64,000 bases of DNA from Streptomyces griseiscabiei (GCF_020010925.1 NZ_JAGJBZ010000002.1:2728001-2792000); one strand, 5' to 3'; positions 53,256 through 62,648 are shown, counted from the stretch's first letter. The notes: generated by a model from the sequence alone, not told the origin. Translations and numbers: made by a program.

Positions 53256-54895
53256 CGATCACGACGACGGGCCGGCCCGTCCGGCTCCACGCCGACGCCG
53301 ACGCCCCCGGGAACCTCGCGGCCCATCTCGCCGCCCTGGCCGACCGGCGCGGCTGGACCGCCCGCCCCGCCTTCCACCAGGGCCACCGGGCCCACTCCCA
53401 CGGCGAGGTCCACGCCCTCGCGGCCCGCGCCGCCACCGTCCTCGCCGACCACGGCGTCCGCCCCGGCGACCGTGTCATGCTCGCCCTCCCGGACTCCGTC
53501 ACCTGGGTCACCACCTTCCTCGCCCTGGCCCGCCTCGGCGCGGTGGCGGTCCTCGTCAACCCCGAACTCACCCCGCCCGAACTCCAGTTCATGGCGGAGG
53601 ACACGAACGCGGTCCTGTGGGTGACGGGACCCGGGCTGGACACCTACACCCCGGCGGGCATACCCGCGCCCCGTAACGGGCGCGGGGCCGCGACCTCCGC
53701 TGCTGCCCCGGCCGGGCGCGACCGGCCACGCACCATCCGCCCGGTGAAGACGGCCGAGCCGGCGCCGCGCCTCAGCTCCGACCAGCTGACGGCCCTGAGC
53801 ACCACCGCCACGCCCAGGGAGACGGCCCACCCCGTCGACGCCCACACCCCCCTGTACATCCAGTACACCTCGGGCACCACCGGCCGCCCCAAGGGCGTCG
53901 TCCACGTCCACGGCGACCCCAAGACCTACCACGACCTCATCGGCCGCAGGCTGCTGCGCATCACCCCGGACGACGTGACCCTCTCGGTCTCCCGGCTGTA
54001 CTTCGCCTACGGCTTCGGCAACGCCCTCGTCTTCCCGCTCTTCTCCGGCTCCGCCGCCGTCCTCGCCGACCGCCGTCCCACCCCCGCGGCGGTCGACGAA
54101 CTCGTCGCCCGGCACCGGGTGACCCTGCTCTACTCGGTGCCGTCGGCGTACGCCGCGCTCGTCGCCGACCGGGCGGGCGGCGGTCACGAGGACTGCTTCG
54201 CCTCGGTGCGCGCGGCGGTGTCGGCCGGCGAGGGCATGCCCGCCGGACTCGGCAAGCAGGTCACCGAACTGCTCGGCGCCCCCGTCCTGGAGCAGATCGG
54301 CTCCACCGAGGCCGGACACGCCTTCTGCGCCAACAGCTTCGACCACAACCACCCCGGCACCGTCGGCCGCCCGGTCCCCGGTTTCGAGGTCGAGCTCCGC
54401 GACCGCGACGGCGCCCAGGTCGCGGACGGTGAGACGGGCGAACTGTGGGTCCGCGGCCCGACGGTGACCCCCGGCTATCTCAACCGGCCGGAGGAGAACG
54501 ACCGCACCCTCGTCGGCGGCTGGCTCAACACCCGGGACCGGGCCGTCCGTGAACCCGACGGCACCTACCGGCATCTGGGCCGGGCCGACGACATGGAGAT
54601 GGTCGGCGGCATCACCGTCTCCCCGCTGGAGGTGGAGGCACTGCTGCGCACCCACCCCGGCGTCCGGGACGTCGCCGTCGCGGCCGTCACCGACGAGCGC
54701 GGCGCCAGCAGGCTCCGGGCCTTCGTCGTCCCCGTCCCGCCCATCGGCGTGGGCCTGGAGGCCGAACTGATCTGCATGGCCCGCGACCGGCTCGCCGCCT
54801 TCAAGGTCCCCCGCAGCGTCAGCTTCGTCCCCACCCTGCCCCGCACCGCGACCGGCAAGCTCCGCCGCCACCTCGTCCGCCAAGGAGCGTGGTGA
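53252..54895 (+). CDS. benzoate-CoA ligase-like adenylating enzyme
   Basis: This 547-residue ANL-superfamily enzyme starts at ATG 53252 (ATGA overlap with pabAB). It has the phosphate loop YIQYTSGTTGRPKGVVH, IGSTEAGHAF, the adenylate-binding TRDR region and the C-terminal catalytic Lys in TATGKLRRH. The pattern LYFAYGFGNALVFPLFSG is typical of benzoate- and 4-hydroxybenzoate-CoA ligases. With PabAB and PabC nearby, p-aminobenzoate is the expected substrate. A low-complexity insertion (about 125-165) is unusual for the family. Confidence 0.88.
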   Translation: MTITTTGRPVRLHADADAPGNLAAHLAALADRRGWTARPAFHQGHRAHSHGEVHALAARAATVLADHGVRPGDRVMLALPDSVTWVTTFLALARLGAVAVLVNPELTPPELQFMAEDTNAVLWVTGPGLDTYTPAGIPAPRNGRGAATSAAAPAGRDRPRTIRPVKTAEPAPRLSSDQLTALSTTATPRETAHPVDAHTPLYIQYTSGTTGRPKGVVHVHGDPKTYHDLIGRRLLRITPDDVTLSVSRLYFAYGFGNALVFPLFSGSAAVLADRRPTPAAVDELVARHRVTLLYSVPSAYAALVADRAGGGHEDCFASVRAAVSAGEGMPAGLGKQVTELLGAPVLEQIGSTEAGHAFCANSFDHNHPGTVGRPVPGFEVELRDRDGAQVADGETGELWVRGPTVTPGYLNRPEENDRTLVGGWLNTRDRAVREPDGTYRHLGRADDMEMVGGITVSPLEVEALLRTHPGVRDVAVAAVTDERGASRLRAFVVPVPPIGVGLEAELICMARDRLAAFKVPRSVSFVPTLPRTATGKLRRHLVRQGAW

Positions 54896-56532
54896 GCATG
54901 GCCGACACCCTCGTCCCCGCAGAAAGGTCCGGTCCCATGCGCGACCAGCTCCAGGCCGACCGGCACCCCGCACCTTCGCTCGCCCTCTCCGGCCGCGGTT
55001 TCTATCTGGGGTCGATGTTCCGAGAGGCCGCCGGCCGTCACGGCTCCGTCTTCGTCACCCTGGACCGGCCCCTCGACGTCCACCCCGACCTCGGGACCGA
55101 CCTCTCCTACACGGCCCTCGCCGACCTCGTCGACGAACTCTCCGGCCGCCTCTGGGAAGCGGGCGTGCGCCCCTCCGAGGAAGTGGTCGTCCACAAGACC
55201 GACAACGTCGACATCGTGCTGCTGACCTGCGCGGTCTCCCGTATCGGCGCCGTCCCGGTGCTGCTGTCGCCCGGTCTGGCCGGCCCGGTGGTCGGACAGC
55301 TCCTCGAACGCCTGCACCGGCCCTGGCTGATCACCGACCGGGCCAAGCTCGAAGGCACCCTGGCGGACGTCGACCTCACCGGCCTGGTCCGGCGCACGCT
55401 CTCCGTGGACGACGCCCCCGGCGCCGAACCGCTGCAGAAGTACGCGGGCGCCCCGACCCCGGCCGCCGTCCGGCTGCACCCCCGCGACCCGTCCCTCATC
55501 ACCCACAGCTCCGGCACCACCGGTCTGCCCAAGCTCGCCGTGCACTGCCCGAACACCATGTGGAACCGGCTCGTCCCGCAGAAGGCGATGGGCTGGCCGA
55601 CCCGGGGCGAGACGGCCGCGCTGCACATGTCGTTCGTGCACTCGCGCTTCTACCATCTGCTCGGTGTCCTGCTGCACTTCGGCAGCCCGCTGGTCCTGAT
55701 CGTCGACCCGGAACCGTCCAACGTGGGCCCGCTGCTGGCCCGCCACCGCCCCGGCATCGTCGAGACCCACCCCAACACCTTCGTGCTGTGGGAGGAGCTG
55801 GCCGACGCGCCCGGCGCCCCGCTGTCCCGCGTCCGCTCGTACGGCTCGACCTTCGACGCCATCCACCCGCGCACCGTGCAGCGGCTGCTGGACGCCTCCA
55901 ACCGGCGCTCGCCGTGGCTGATCCAGCTGTACGGGCAGAGCGAGACGGGCCCGGTCGCCTTCCAGTGGTTCACCCGCCGCAGCGCCGCCCGCGCCGACGG
56001 CCGACGGGTCGGCATCGGCATCCCCGGCTTCACCCGGGTCCGGGTCGCCGACGACGCCGGACGACGGGTCGCCCCCGGCACCGCCGGGCGGATCGAGGCC
56101 CGCACCCGGGGCCGTATCCTCACCTACCTCGGTGCCCGCGAACGCTATCTGCGCCAACTCGACGGCGGCTGGTGGCAGATGGGCGACATGGGCTACCAGA
56201 GCCGCTGGGGCGCCCTGTACCTCATCGACCGCGAGATCGACCAGATCGACTCCGTGCACAGCAACCTGGAGATCGAGGACACCCTGATGTCCCGGCTGGA
56301 GGAACTGCGCGAGGTCGTCATCGTCCCCGGCGTCGACCGTGAACCCGTCCCCGTGGTGTGCGTACGCGGCGAACGCCCCCTGGACCCGCGCCGCTGGTAC
56401 GAGGCCACGGCCGACCTGCCGGCCATGGCGGAGCCGAGGCAGTGGCGGTTCGACGAACTGCCGATGACCTCCACCTGGAAGGTCAAGCGGGTCGAGATCA
56501 CCCGCATGCTCACCGAGAGCACCCGCGCATGA
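54892..56532 (+). CDS. AMP-dependent synthetase/ligase (second ANL enzyme)
   Basis: This protein has about 546 residues. GTG 54892 gives a GTGA overlap with the previous stop; ATG 54898 is also possible with AAGGAG at 54882-54887. It has the loop ITHSSGTTGLPKLAVH, QLYGQSETGP, and a C-terminal Lys in STWKVKRVE. It resembles fatty-acyl-AMP/CoA ligases more than aryl ligases, so the two ligases probably activate different acids. With no carrier protein in sight, it may form a CoA ester or catalyse amide formation directly; this is inference. Confidence 0.85.
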   Translation: MSMADTLVPAERSGPMRDQLQADRHPAPSLALSGRGFYLGSMFREAAGRHGSVFVTLDRPLDVHPDLGTDLSYTALADLVDELSGRLWEAGVRPSEEVVVHKTDNVDIVLLTCAVSRIGAVPVLLSPGLAGPVVGQLLERLHRPWLITDRAKLEGTLADVDLTGLVRRTLSVDDAPGAEPLQKYAGAPTPAAVRLHPRDPSLITHSSGTTGLPKLAVHCPNTMWNRLVPQKAMGWPTRGETAALHMSFVHSRFYHLLGVLLHFGSPLVLIVDPEPSNVGPLLARHRPGIVETHPNTFVLWEELADAPGAPLSRVRSYGSTFDAIHPRTVQRLLDASNRRSPWLIQLYGQSETGPVAFQWFTRRSAARADGRRVGIGIPGFTRVRVADDAGRRVAPGTAGRIEARTRGRILTYLGARERYLRQLDGGWWQMGDMGYQSRWGALYLIDREIDQIDSVHSNLEIEDTLMSRLEELREVVIVPGVDREPVPVVCVRGERPLDPRRWYEATADLPAMAEPRQWRFDELPMTSTWKVKRVEITRMLTESTRA

Positions 56533-57728
56533 GCACCCCCGGCCCCGGTCCCACCCCCGTTCTCGTCGTGGGCGCCGGCCCCGTGGGCCTGTCCGCCGCC
56601 CTCGCCCTGCGCGCCCACGACCTCCCCGTCACCCTCCTCGAAGCCGACGCCGAGGGCCGTGAACGCCCCGGCAGCCGCGCCCTGTTCGTGCACCGGGAGA
56701 CCCTGGAACTGCTGGAGGAGGCGCACCCGGGACTCGCGGTGAGGATCGCCGCGTACGGGCAGACCTGGCACACCAAACGCACCCTGTACCGGGGCCGCGA
56801 GGTGTACGCCCGCACCTTCCCGCCGCCCACCGGCACCCCGCCCTTCACCAGCCTCCGCCAGGTCGACACCGAGCGCTTCCTGCTCGACGCCTGCCGGGAC
56901 GCCGGCGTGGAGTTCGTGTGGGACGCCCGGATCACCGGCGTACGGACCGACCCGGACGGGGTGACCCTCACCGGCGGGGACGGCCGCACCTGGACGGGCA
57001 CCCACGCGGTCGCCGCCGACGGCGCCCGCTCGGCCGTACGGCGCGAACTGGGCATCCCCCTGGAGGGCACCCACGGCGAGGGCTTCCACGTCGTCGCGGA
57101 CATCGCCGACATCCCCGGCGCCGAACTGCCGCTGGAGCGGGTCTTCCACTACGAGCATCCGGCGCTCGGCGGTCGCAGCGTCATGCGGGTGCCGTTCACC
57201 GGCGGCTTCCAGCTCGACCTGCAGTGCCGCGACGACGACGCGACCGAGGAGTTCGGCACCCGGGAGGCCGTACGGCGCTGGCTCCCGGACGTCGTCGGCG
57301 ACGGGTACGGCGAGCGCGTCCTGTGGGTGTCGACCTACCGCTTCCTGCGCAAGGTCGCCGCCGCCTTCACCGACCCGCACCGCCGGGTGCTGCTGGCCGG
57401 TGAGGCCGCCCATCTCTTCCCGCCGTTCGGGGCGCGCGGCATGAACAGCGGTATCGCGGACGCGGTCGCCGCGGCCCGCGCGATCGCCGACGGCACGCCC
57501 GAGGCGGTCGACTCCTTCGCCGGGATCAGGCGCTCGGCGGGCCTGTTCAACAGCGCCGCCGCCGGCACGGCCCTGGACCATCTGCGGCCCCGGCGCCGTA
57601 TCGTCCGCGTCAAGCAGCGGGCGGCGGCGGCCCTCGCCCCCGTGGTGCCCCGCTGCGGCGCCTGGCTGGAGCACGCGCCCTACGGGCCCCGGCACGGCGC
57701 CCCGGCCGTCGTGGGCCGCAAGTACTGA
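56529..57728 (+). CDS. FAD-dependent monooxygenase (PHBH/UbiH-like)
   Basis: This 399-residue flavoprotein starts at ATG 56529 (ATGA overlap). It has the dinucleotide fold VLVVGAGPVGLSAAL, the mid-region VAADGARSAVRREL (DG motif) and the second FAD motif LLAGEAAHLFPPFGARGMNSG, with Glu in place of the usual GDAAH Asp. Class A hydroxylases of this type act on aromatic rings using NAD(P)H. In this cluster it could hydroxylate p-aminobenzoate or its conjugate, possibly with decarboxylation to an aminophenol; no experimental basis is visible. Confidence 0.88.
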   Translation: MSTPGPGPTPVLVVGAGPVGLSAALALRAHDLPVTLLEADAEGRERPGSRALFVHRETLELLEEAHPGLAVRIAAYGQTWHTKRTLYRGREVYARTFPPPTGTPPFTSLRQVDTERFLLDACRDAGVEFVWDARITGVRTDPDGVTLTGGDGRTWTGTHAVAADGARSAVRRELGIPLEGTHGEGFHVVADIADIPGAELPLERVFHYEHPALGGRSVMRVPFTGGFQLDLQCRDDDATEEFGTREAVRRWLPDVVGDGYGERVLWVSTYRFLRKVAAAFTDPHRRVLLAGEAAHLFPPFGARGMNSGIADAVAAARAIADGTPEAVDSFAGIRRSAGLFNSAAAGTALDHLRPRRRIVRVKQRAAAALAPVVPRCGAWLEHAPYGPRHGAPAVVGRKY

Positions 57729-57754
57729 CCCGGAGAGACCCACAGGAGCACTGA

Positions 57755-58549
57755 GTGACACAACCCGCCATCGCGGAAGGCCTGCTGACCTGGTCACCCG
57801 AACACGGCCTCGTCCCCGGTGAGCCCCGGGCCGGACGCCTTCTCGTCGCGGACTCCTGGCTGCTGCGCGACGGACGGGTGCGCGGCCTCGACCGGCACCG
57901 CGAGCGGTTCCTGCGGTCCTGCGGCGAGTGCGGCGCACCGCCGCCGGCGCAGGTCGTCGACTTCTGGCAGGACATGACCCGTGCCCTGCCGCGCACGGGG
58001 GAGTGGTTCCCCCGGGTGGAACTCGCCGCCGGATCGATGGAGTTGAGGCTCCTGCTGCGGCATGCCCCGCCCCTGACGACCGAGATCCGGGTGTGGGGCG
58101 CGGGCCAGCCCGACCCGCGGACCGTGCCCCGCCGCAAGGGGCCGGACCTGGACGCCCTGGCCCGGGTGCGCAGACGGGCCGCCGGCGCCGACGCCGACGA
58201 GGCCGTCCTCATCGCGCCCTCCGGTCTGGTCCTGGAGACCGCGAGCTCCAGCCTCCTGTGGTGGGAGGAGGACACGCTCTGTCTGCCGCCGCCCCGGCTG
58301 CCCCTCCTCGCCGGGGTGACCGTGGGCCTCATCCAGGAACGGGCGGCCCGCATCGGCGTCCGGGTCGCCCACCGCGAGCGCTCCCTGGCCGAGTTGGACG
58401 GCCGCGAGGTGTGGCTCGTCAACGCCCTGCACGGCATCCGGCCCGTCGTCGCCTGGACCGGCCGCCCGCTGACCCCGGGCCCGGCCGTCCACGCCCCGGA
58501 ATGGCAGACCTGGCTGGACGGTCTGCTGGAGCCGCTCCCGGACCACTGA
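57755..58549 (+). CDS. pabC: PabC-like aminodeoxychorismate lyase (class IV PLP enzyme)
   Basis: This 264-residue protein starts at GTG 57755, 26 bases after the monooxygenase. It has the fold type IV pattern: WLLRDGRVRGLDRHRERF near the N-terminus, probable PLP Lys128 in RRKGPDLDAL, ETASSSLLWW and LPLLAGVTVGLIQE. It should release pyruvate from aminodeoxychorismate to give p-aminobenzoate. It is the last gene of the cluster; a strong terminator follows 28 bases after its stop. Confidence 0.87.
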   Translation: MTQPAIAEGLLTWSPEHGLVPGEPRAGRLLVADSWLLRDGRVRGLDRHRERFLRSCGECGAPPPAQVVDFWQDMTRALPRTGEWFPRVELAAGSMELRLLLRHAPPLTTEIRVWGAGQPDPRTVPRRKGPDLDALARVRRRAAGADADEAVLIAPSGLVLETASSSLLWWEEDTLCLPPPRLPLLAGVTVGLIQERAARIGVRVAHRERSLAELDGREVWLVNALHGIRPVVAWTGRPLTPGPAVHAPEWQTWLDGLLEPLPDH

Positions 58550-58576
58550 ATTCACAGCGATGCGAAGGCGCAAGGA

Positions 58577-58609
58577 AGCGCCGGACCGAAGGGAATTCGG
58601 TCCGGCGCT
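58577..58609. terminator. terminator ending the p-aminobenzoate cluster
   Basis: AGCGCCGGACCGAA (58577-58590) pairs perfectly with TTCGGTCCGGCGCT (58596-58609) around GGGAA. It lies between convergent pabC and the AhpD-like gene and can serve both. Confidence 0.92.
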
Positions 58610-58668
58610 GAAAGTCTTTCCTGGGAAATCGGGAATATCTTTTCCGAAGCCCGCGCTCGGTTTCCGGG

Positions 58669-59154
58669 CTACTTCTGAGCGGGCTGATAAGCCCCCGGAA
58701 CCATCCGGGTCGCGATGGCGATCCGGTTGTACGCGTTGATCACGGTGGCCGCCCAGATCAGCGCCGCGACCTGCTCCTCGTCGAACACCTCCGCCGCCTC
58801 GGCGTAGACCTCGTCGGGCACATGACCATCGGTGACCAGGGTCACGGCCTCGGCCAACGCCAGGGCGGCGCGCTCGCGGGCGGTGAAGAAGGGGGTCTCG
58901 CGCCAGGCGCTGAGCGCGTAGATCCGCTGCTCGGTCTCGCCCTGCGCACGGGCGTCCTTGGTGTGCATGTCCAGGCAGAACGCGCAGCCGTTGATCTGCG
59001 ACGCGCGAATGCGTATCAGTTCGAGGATCTCGGGCTCGACCTTCGCGTCCCGGGCCGCGGAAACGGCGGCGCCGTGCAGGGAACCCATCGCCCCGGAGAC
59101 ATCGGGGGTAACTTTCTTCAACGCCACGCGAGTTATTGATTCGCTGTTGCTCAT
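58669..59154 (-). CDS. AhpD-like alkylhydroperoxidase / carboxymuconolactone decarboxylase family protein
   Basis: This 161-residue protein starts at ATG 59154. The peroxidase motif is INGCAFCLDMHTKDA with Cys57, Cys60 and His64, followed by ETPFFTARERAALALAEAVT. It fits AhpD-like thiol peroxidases that reduce organic peroxides through a CxxC pair. It is a single gene between two terminator-bounded units; no redox partner or regulator adjoins it. Confidence 0.88.
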   Translation of the reverse strand: MSNSESITRVALKKVTPDVSGAMGSLHGAAVSAARDAKVEPEILELIRIRASQINGCAFCLDMHTKDARAQGETEQRIYALSAWRETPFFTARERAALALAEAVTLVTDGHVPDEVYAEAAEVFDEEQVAALIWAATVINAYNRIAIATRMVPGAYQPAQK

Positions 59155-59288
59155 GGGGGTAACTGTATCTGCGAATTCCCGGCTGTGTAACCGTTTCGTC
59201 TCGACGTGGGCTCTCCCACAACCGTCGCCGCCGGTCGCCTGTCTAGGCAGGCAGGACCTACAAAACGCTCGAAAGGGAAAGGCCCGCC

Positions 59289-59984
59289 ATGGGGGACATA
59301 GGCAGAAGAGGCGCCGTCGCGCTCACGATCACCGGACTGCTCGCACCGCTCACACTCGCGTTGGGCATCACGCCCGCGCAGGCGGCGAGTTGTTCGACGT
59401 CGGCGGGGCCGCACCAGAAGCAGGTGGAGAAGTTCCTCGGCCGGCCGGTCGACGGCAAGCAGTCCTCCGCCGACTGCAAGGCGATCAAGGCGTTCCAGAC
59501 CAAGCACGGCATCACCCCGAACATCGGCTACGCGGGTTCCGTCACCTGGGGCGTGATGGACCTGATGAACAAGCAGAAGGCCGTGGGCAAGAACCCCAAC
59601 AAGGCCGGCAAGTGCCCCACGAACAAGGGCCGTATCGCCTGTGTGAACCTCACGCTCCAGCTGAGCTGGATCCAGGACGGCAAGAAGCTCGTGTACGGGC
59701 CGGTCCCGGTCCGCACCGGCCGCGACGGCTACGAGACCCGCACCGGCCTGAAGAAGATCTACTGGCGGAACATCGACCACGTCTCGTCGATCTACCACGT
59801 GCCCATGCCCTACGCCCAGTTCTTCGACGGCGGCCAGGCCTTCCACTCCGTCGGCGTCAGCATGTGGAACCCGCCCGGCTCCCACGGCTGCACCAACATG
59901 ACGAAGACCGACGCCAAGAAGTACTGGTCGCTGCTGAAGGAGGGCGACGACGTCTTCGTGTACGGCCGCAAGCCGGGCACCTGA
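59289..59984 (+). CDS. secreted L,D-transpeptidase (YkuD family)
   Basis: This 231-residue protein starts at ATG 59289 after GAAAGG. A signal peptide (1 to about 32, ending TPAQAA) is followed by a peptidoglycan-binding-like domain (about 40-95, QVEKFLGRPVDGKQSSADC) and a YkuD domain with HSVGVSMWNPPGSHGCTNM, nucleophile Cys201. Such enzymes form 3-3 crosslinks in peptidoglycan outside the membrane. Two extra Cys pairs in the mature part may form disulfides. Confidence 0.9.
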   Translation: MGDIGRRGAVALTITGLLAPLTLALGITPAQAASCSTSAGPHQKQVEKFLGRPVDGKQSSADCKAIKAFQTKHGITPNIGYAGSVTWGVMDLMNKQKAVGKNPNKAGKCPTNKGRIACVNLTLQLSWIQDGKKLVYGPVPVRTGRDGYETRTGLKKIYWRNIDHVSSIYHVPMPYAQFFDGGQAFHSVGVSMWNPPGSHGCTNMTKTDAKKYWSLLKEGDDVFVYGRKPGT

Positions 59985-60041
59985 CAGGCGGCCAGGAGCC
60001 CGGCTCGACGACGGTGGCGAAACGTCACACCCGGGGCGTGG

Positions 60042-61244
60042 TCACGCCTCGGGCGCGTCCCCGAAGTCCGGGATCTCCAGCCGTACCCCGCCCTGCCGCG
60101 CGGACTCGTGCGCGACGATGCCCGGCAGGGTGTAGCGGGCCGCGACCCAGGCGTTCACCGAGGGCAGTGTCCGGGTGTTGACGGCGGTCACGAAGTCGTC
60201 CACCAGGAAGTGGTGGCTGCCCTCGTGCCCGTTGTGCAGTTCGTCGAACTCCCGCGGCAACCGCGACCGGTCGTGCACCGGCGCCGACCCGGAGGTGAAG
60301 GCGGCCCGCAGATCCGGCGCGATGTGCTGGAGCGAGGGATCGTCCGGAGACAGGGTCTGCTTGGGCTCCAGCAGCTCGCTGATGTCCGTCACCCCCTTCT
60401 TGTCCTGCCAGAACGCCACCGTGGCGAGCTGCTCCATGCTGGCGTCCGTACCGAAGAACCGGAACCGCGACTCCCGTATCTGCGAGGGGTAGCCGACCCG
60501 CCGGAACTCGTTCGTACGGAACGAGCCGCCGCCCGCCACCTCGAACAGCGCGGTCGCGTTGGAGAAGTCGTTGCCGAACCGGCTGACCTCCTTGTCGAAC
60601 ACCCCGTCCCCGCGCCCGTCCACGACACCGATCGCGGACACGCTCACCGCGTGCGTCTCCCAGGCGCCGAGCACCCCGCCCACCGAGTGCGTCGGGTACA
60701 GCAGCGGCGGATAGCTGGCGGTCGCCTTCCAGTCCTCGCCGCCGCTGTACTGGTAGGCCTCGTAGAACCCCAGGTCCATGTCGTGGACGTAGTCGCCCTC
60801 GGCGTAGAAGATCCGCCCGAACGCGCCGTCGGCGATCTGGTTGCGGGCGTGCACGGTCGCCGGGTTGTACTGACTCGTCTCACCCATCATGTACGTCAGC
60901 CCGGTCGCCCGGACCGCGTCGATGATCGCCGCGATCTCGTCGGCGGTGATCGCCATGGGGACCGCGGAGTAGACGTGCTTGCCGGCGTTCAGACCCTGGA
61001 GCACCAGCGGTCCGTGCGTCCAGCGCTGGGTGAAGATCGCCACCGCGTCGACGGCTGGCGACTCCAGCATCGCCTCGTACGACGGGAAGGTGCCGGCCAG
61101 GCCCTGGGCGGCCACGAGTTCCCCGGCCCGCTCGGGCAGCAGATCGGTGACGTACACGTCACCGACGCCGGGGTGGGCCTGGAACAGCGTGGCGAACTGG
61201 CCGGAGAACTGGCCGGCGCCGACGATGCCGAGGGAGAACGTCAT
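60042..61244 (-). CDS. Gfo/Idh/MocA family oxidoreductase
   Basis: This protein has 400 residues from ATG 61244, which has GAAGGA about 9 nt upstream; ATG 61274 in frame is the alternative. The Rossmann motif GIVGAGQFSGQF is followed by NAGKHVYSAVPMA (the family's EKP-type site reads AVP, lacking the usual Lys) and a large C-terminal alpha/beta domain with GHEGSHHFLVDDFV. It is the last gene of a sugar ABC operon and probably oxidises or reduces the imported sugar or cyclitol. The missing Lys makes the activity uncertain. Confidence 0.85.
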   Translation of the reverse strand: MTFSLGIVGAGQFSGQFATLFQAHPGVGDVYVTDLLPERAGELVAAQGLAGTFPSYEAMLESPAVDAVAIFTQRWTHGPLVLQGLNAGKHVYSAVPMAITADEIAAIIDAVRATGLTYMMGETSQYNPATVHARNQIADGAFGRIFYAEGDYVHDMDLGFYEAYQYSGGEDWKATASYPPLLYPTHSVGGVLGAWETHAVSVSAIGVVDGRGDGVFDKEVSRFGNDFSNATALFEVAGGGSFRTNEFRRVGYPSQIRESRFRFFGTDASMEQLATVAFWQDKKGVTDISELLEPKQTLSPDDPSLQHIAPDLRAAFTSGSAPVHDRSRLPREFDELHNGHEGSHHFLVDDFVTAVNTRTLPSVNAWVAARYTLPGIVAHESARQGGVRLEIPDFGDAPEA

Positions 61245-61294
61245 GGAGGAGATGTCCTTCACTGGTCGAGTCATGGGACTGGATAGGGGTCGCA

Positions 61295-62638
61295 TCACTG
61301 ATCGAGGATCAGATTGATCTGGTCGTTGGTCGCGTCGAGGCCGCTCACCGGCGCTCCGTTGCCGTAGATGTCCTCCATCGCGGGCTGCATGAGCGCGGTG
61401 ACGTCGGCCGCGTAGTTCGTGATCGGATAGGAGAAGGTCCGGAAGTCCCGCTTGTCGTCCACCGGTTCGGTGAAGGCCGACACGTCGAGACCCTTCTTCT
61501 CGTAGGCGGCCACCGCCGCCTCGGTGCCGGCCGGGGTGGCGGGGAAGACGACCCCGTACCGGCCGACCACGCTCTGGCAGGCGTCGGAGGCCAGGTACGC
61601 CACCCACTTCCGGGCGCCCGCCTTGTTCTCGGAGGCCTTGGTGATGGAGTCGGCGAGGCCGTTCATCATGGTGGCCCGCTTGCCGCTCGGCCCGGACGGG
61701 GTGACGGCCGAGCCGATCTCCATGCCCTTGAACCCGGCGTAGGTGGAGATCATCCACGCGCCGTCGAAGGTGACGGCGGCCTTGCCCGCGGCGATCTGGG
61801 TGTTGGCCTGGTTGGACTGGACGTTGTAGTCGGAGAAGGGAACCATGTAGCCCTTCTCCGCGAGCCCGAAGTACCACTTGATCACGGCCTGGAAGTCCGC
61901 GCTGTCGTACTGGTACTCGGTGCCCCAGCGGGCCTTGTCCGTGTAACTCCACCCGGCCGAGCCGGTGAAGGGGCTCCACTGGGTCTGTCCGTCGGCGTAG
62001 CCGCCGCCGTTGCTCGCCAGGCCGTAGACCTTGACGTCGTTCTTGTCGAAGCCCGGCTCGTCGCCCCGCCGGCCCTTGCCGTCGACGGTGAGGTGGGCGA
62101 CGGCCTTCTCGAATGTGCCGCCGTCCTCCGGGTTCCAGGACAGCCCGTTCAGCTCGTCGGCGGTGAGGCCCGCGTCCTTCGCCAGCTTCTTGTTGTAGAA
62201 GAGCGCGACGGTGTCCCAGTCCTTCGGGGCGCCGTAGCGACGGCCGTCCTGGCCGATCCAGTTGGCGGCCAGGCCCGGCTGGTAGTCGGAGTCCTCGATG
62301 CCGAGGTCGTCGAGCGGCTCCAGCACCTCCAGATCGGCGAACTGGCCGAACTTCTGGATGTGGTCGGTGAACACGTCCGGCTGGGTGCCCGCGATGAACC
62401 CGGCGGTCAGCTTGGTCCAGTAGTCGCTCCACCCCAGCTGGGTGATCCTCACCCTCAGTCCAGGGTTCTCCTTCTCGAACCCCTTGGCGCAGGCCTGGTA
62501 GGCGGGCACCTGGTTGGCGTCCCAGAGCCAGTAGGTCACCGTGTCCGAGGACCCGCCGGTGCCGTCGCCCTGGGCGCAGCCGGTCACCAGGGACAGCGTC
62601 AGTGCCCCGGCCCATGCGGTCAGCGTACGAAGTCGCAT
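61295..62638 (-). CDS. carbohydrate ABC transporter substrate-binding lipoprotein
   Basis: This 447-residue protein starts at ATG 62638. It has a lipoprotein signal (ALTLSLVTGCAQ, lipidated Cys about residue 21), then a family 1 sugar-binding fold: VTYWLWDANQVPAYQACAKGFEKE near the start, a hinge region with YGAPKDWDTVALFYNKK and IAAGKAAVTFDGAWMISTY. It captures a sugar outside the cell for the permeases encoded next to it. The sugar is not readable from the sequence. Confidence 0.92.
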   Translation of the reverse strand: MRLRTLTAWAGALTLSLVTGCAQGDGTGGSSDTVTYWLWDANQVPAYQACAKGFEKENPGLRVRITQLGWSDYWTKLTAGFIAGTQPDVFTDHIQKFGQFADLEVLEPLDDLGIEDSDYQPGLAANWIGQDGRRYGAPKDWDTVALFYNKKLAKDAGLTADELNGLSWNPEDGGTFEKAVAHLTVDGKGRRGDEPGFDKNDVKVYGLASNGGGYADGQTQWSPFTGSAGWSYTDKARWGTEYQYDSADFQAVIKWYFGLAEKGYMVPFSDYNVQSNQANTQIAAGKAAVTFDGAWMISTYAGFKGMEIGSAVTPSGPSGKRATMMNGLADSITKASENKAGARKWVAYLASDACQSVVGRYGVVFPATPAGTEAAVAAYEKKGLDVSAFTEPVDDKRDFRTFSYPITNYAADVTALMQPAMEDIYGNGAPVSGLDATNDQINLILDQ

Positions 62639-62648
62639 TGCCGTCCCC

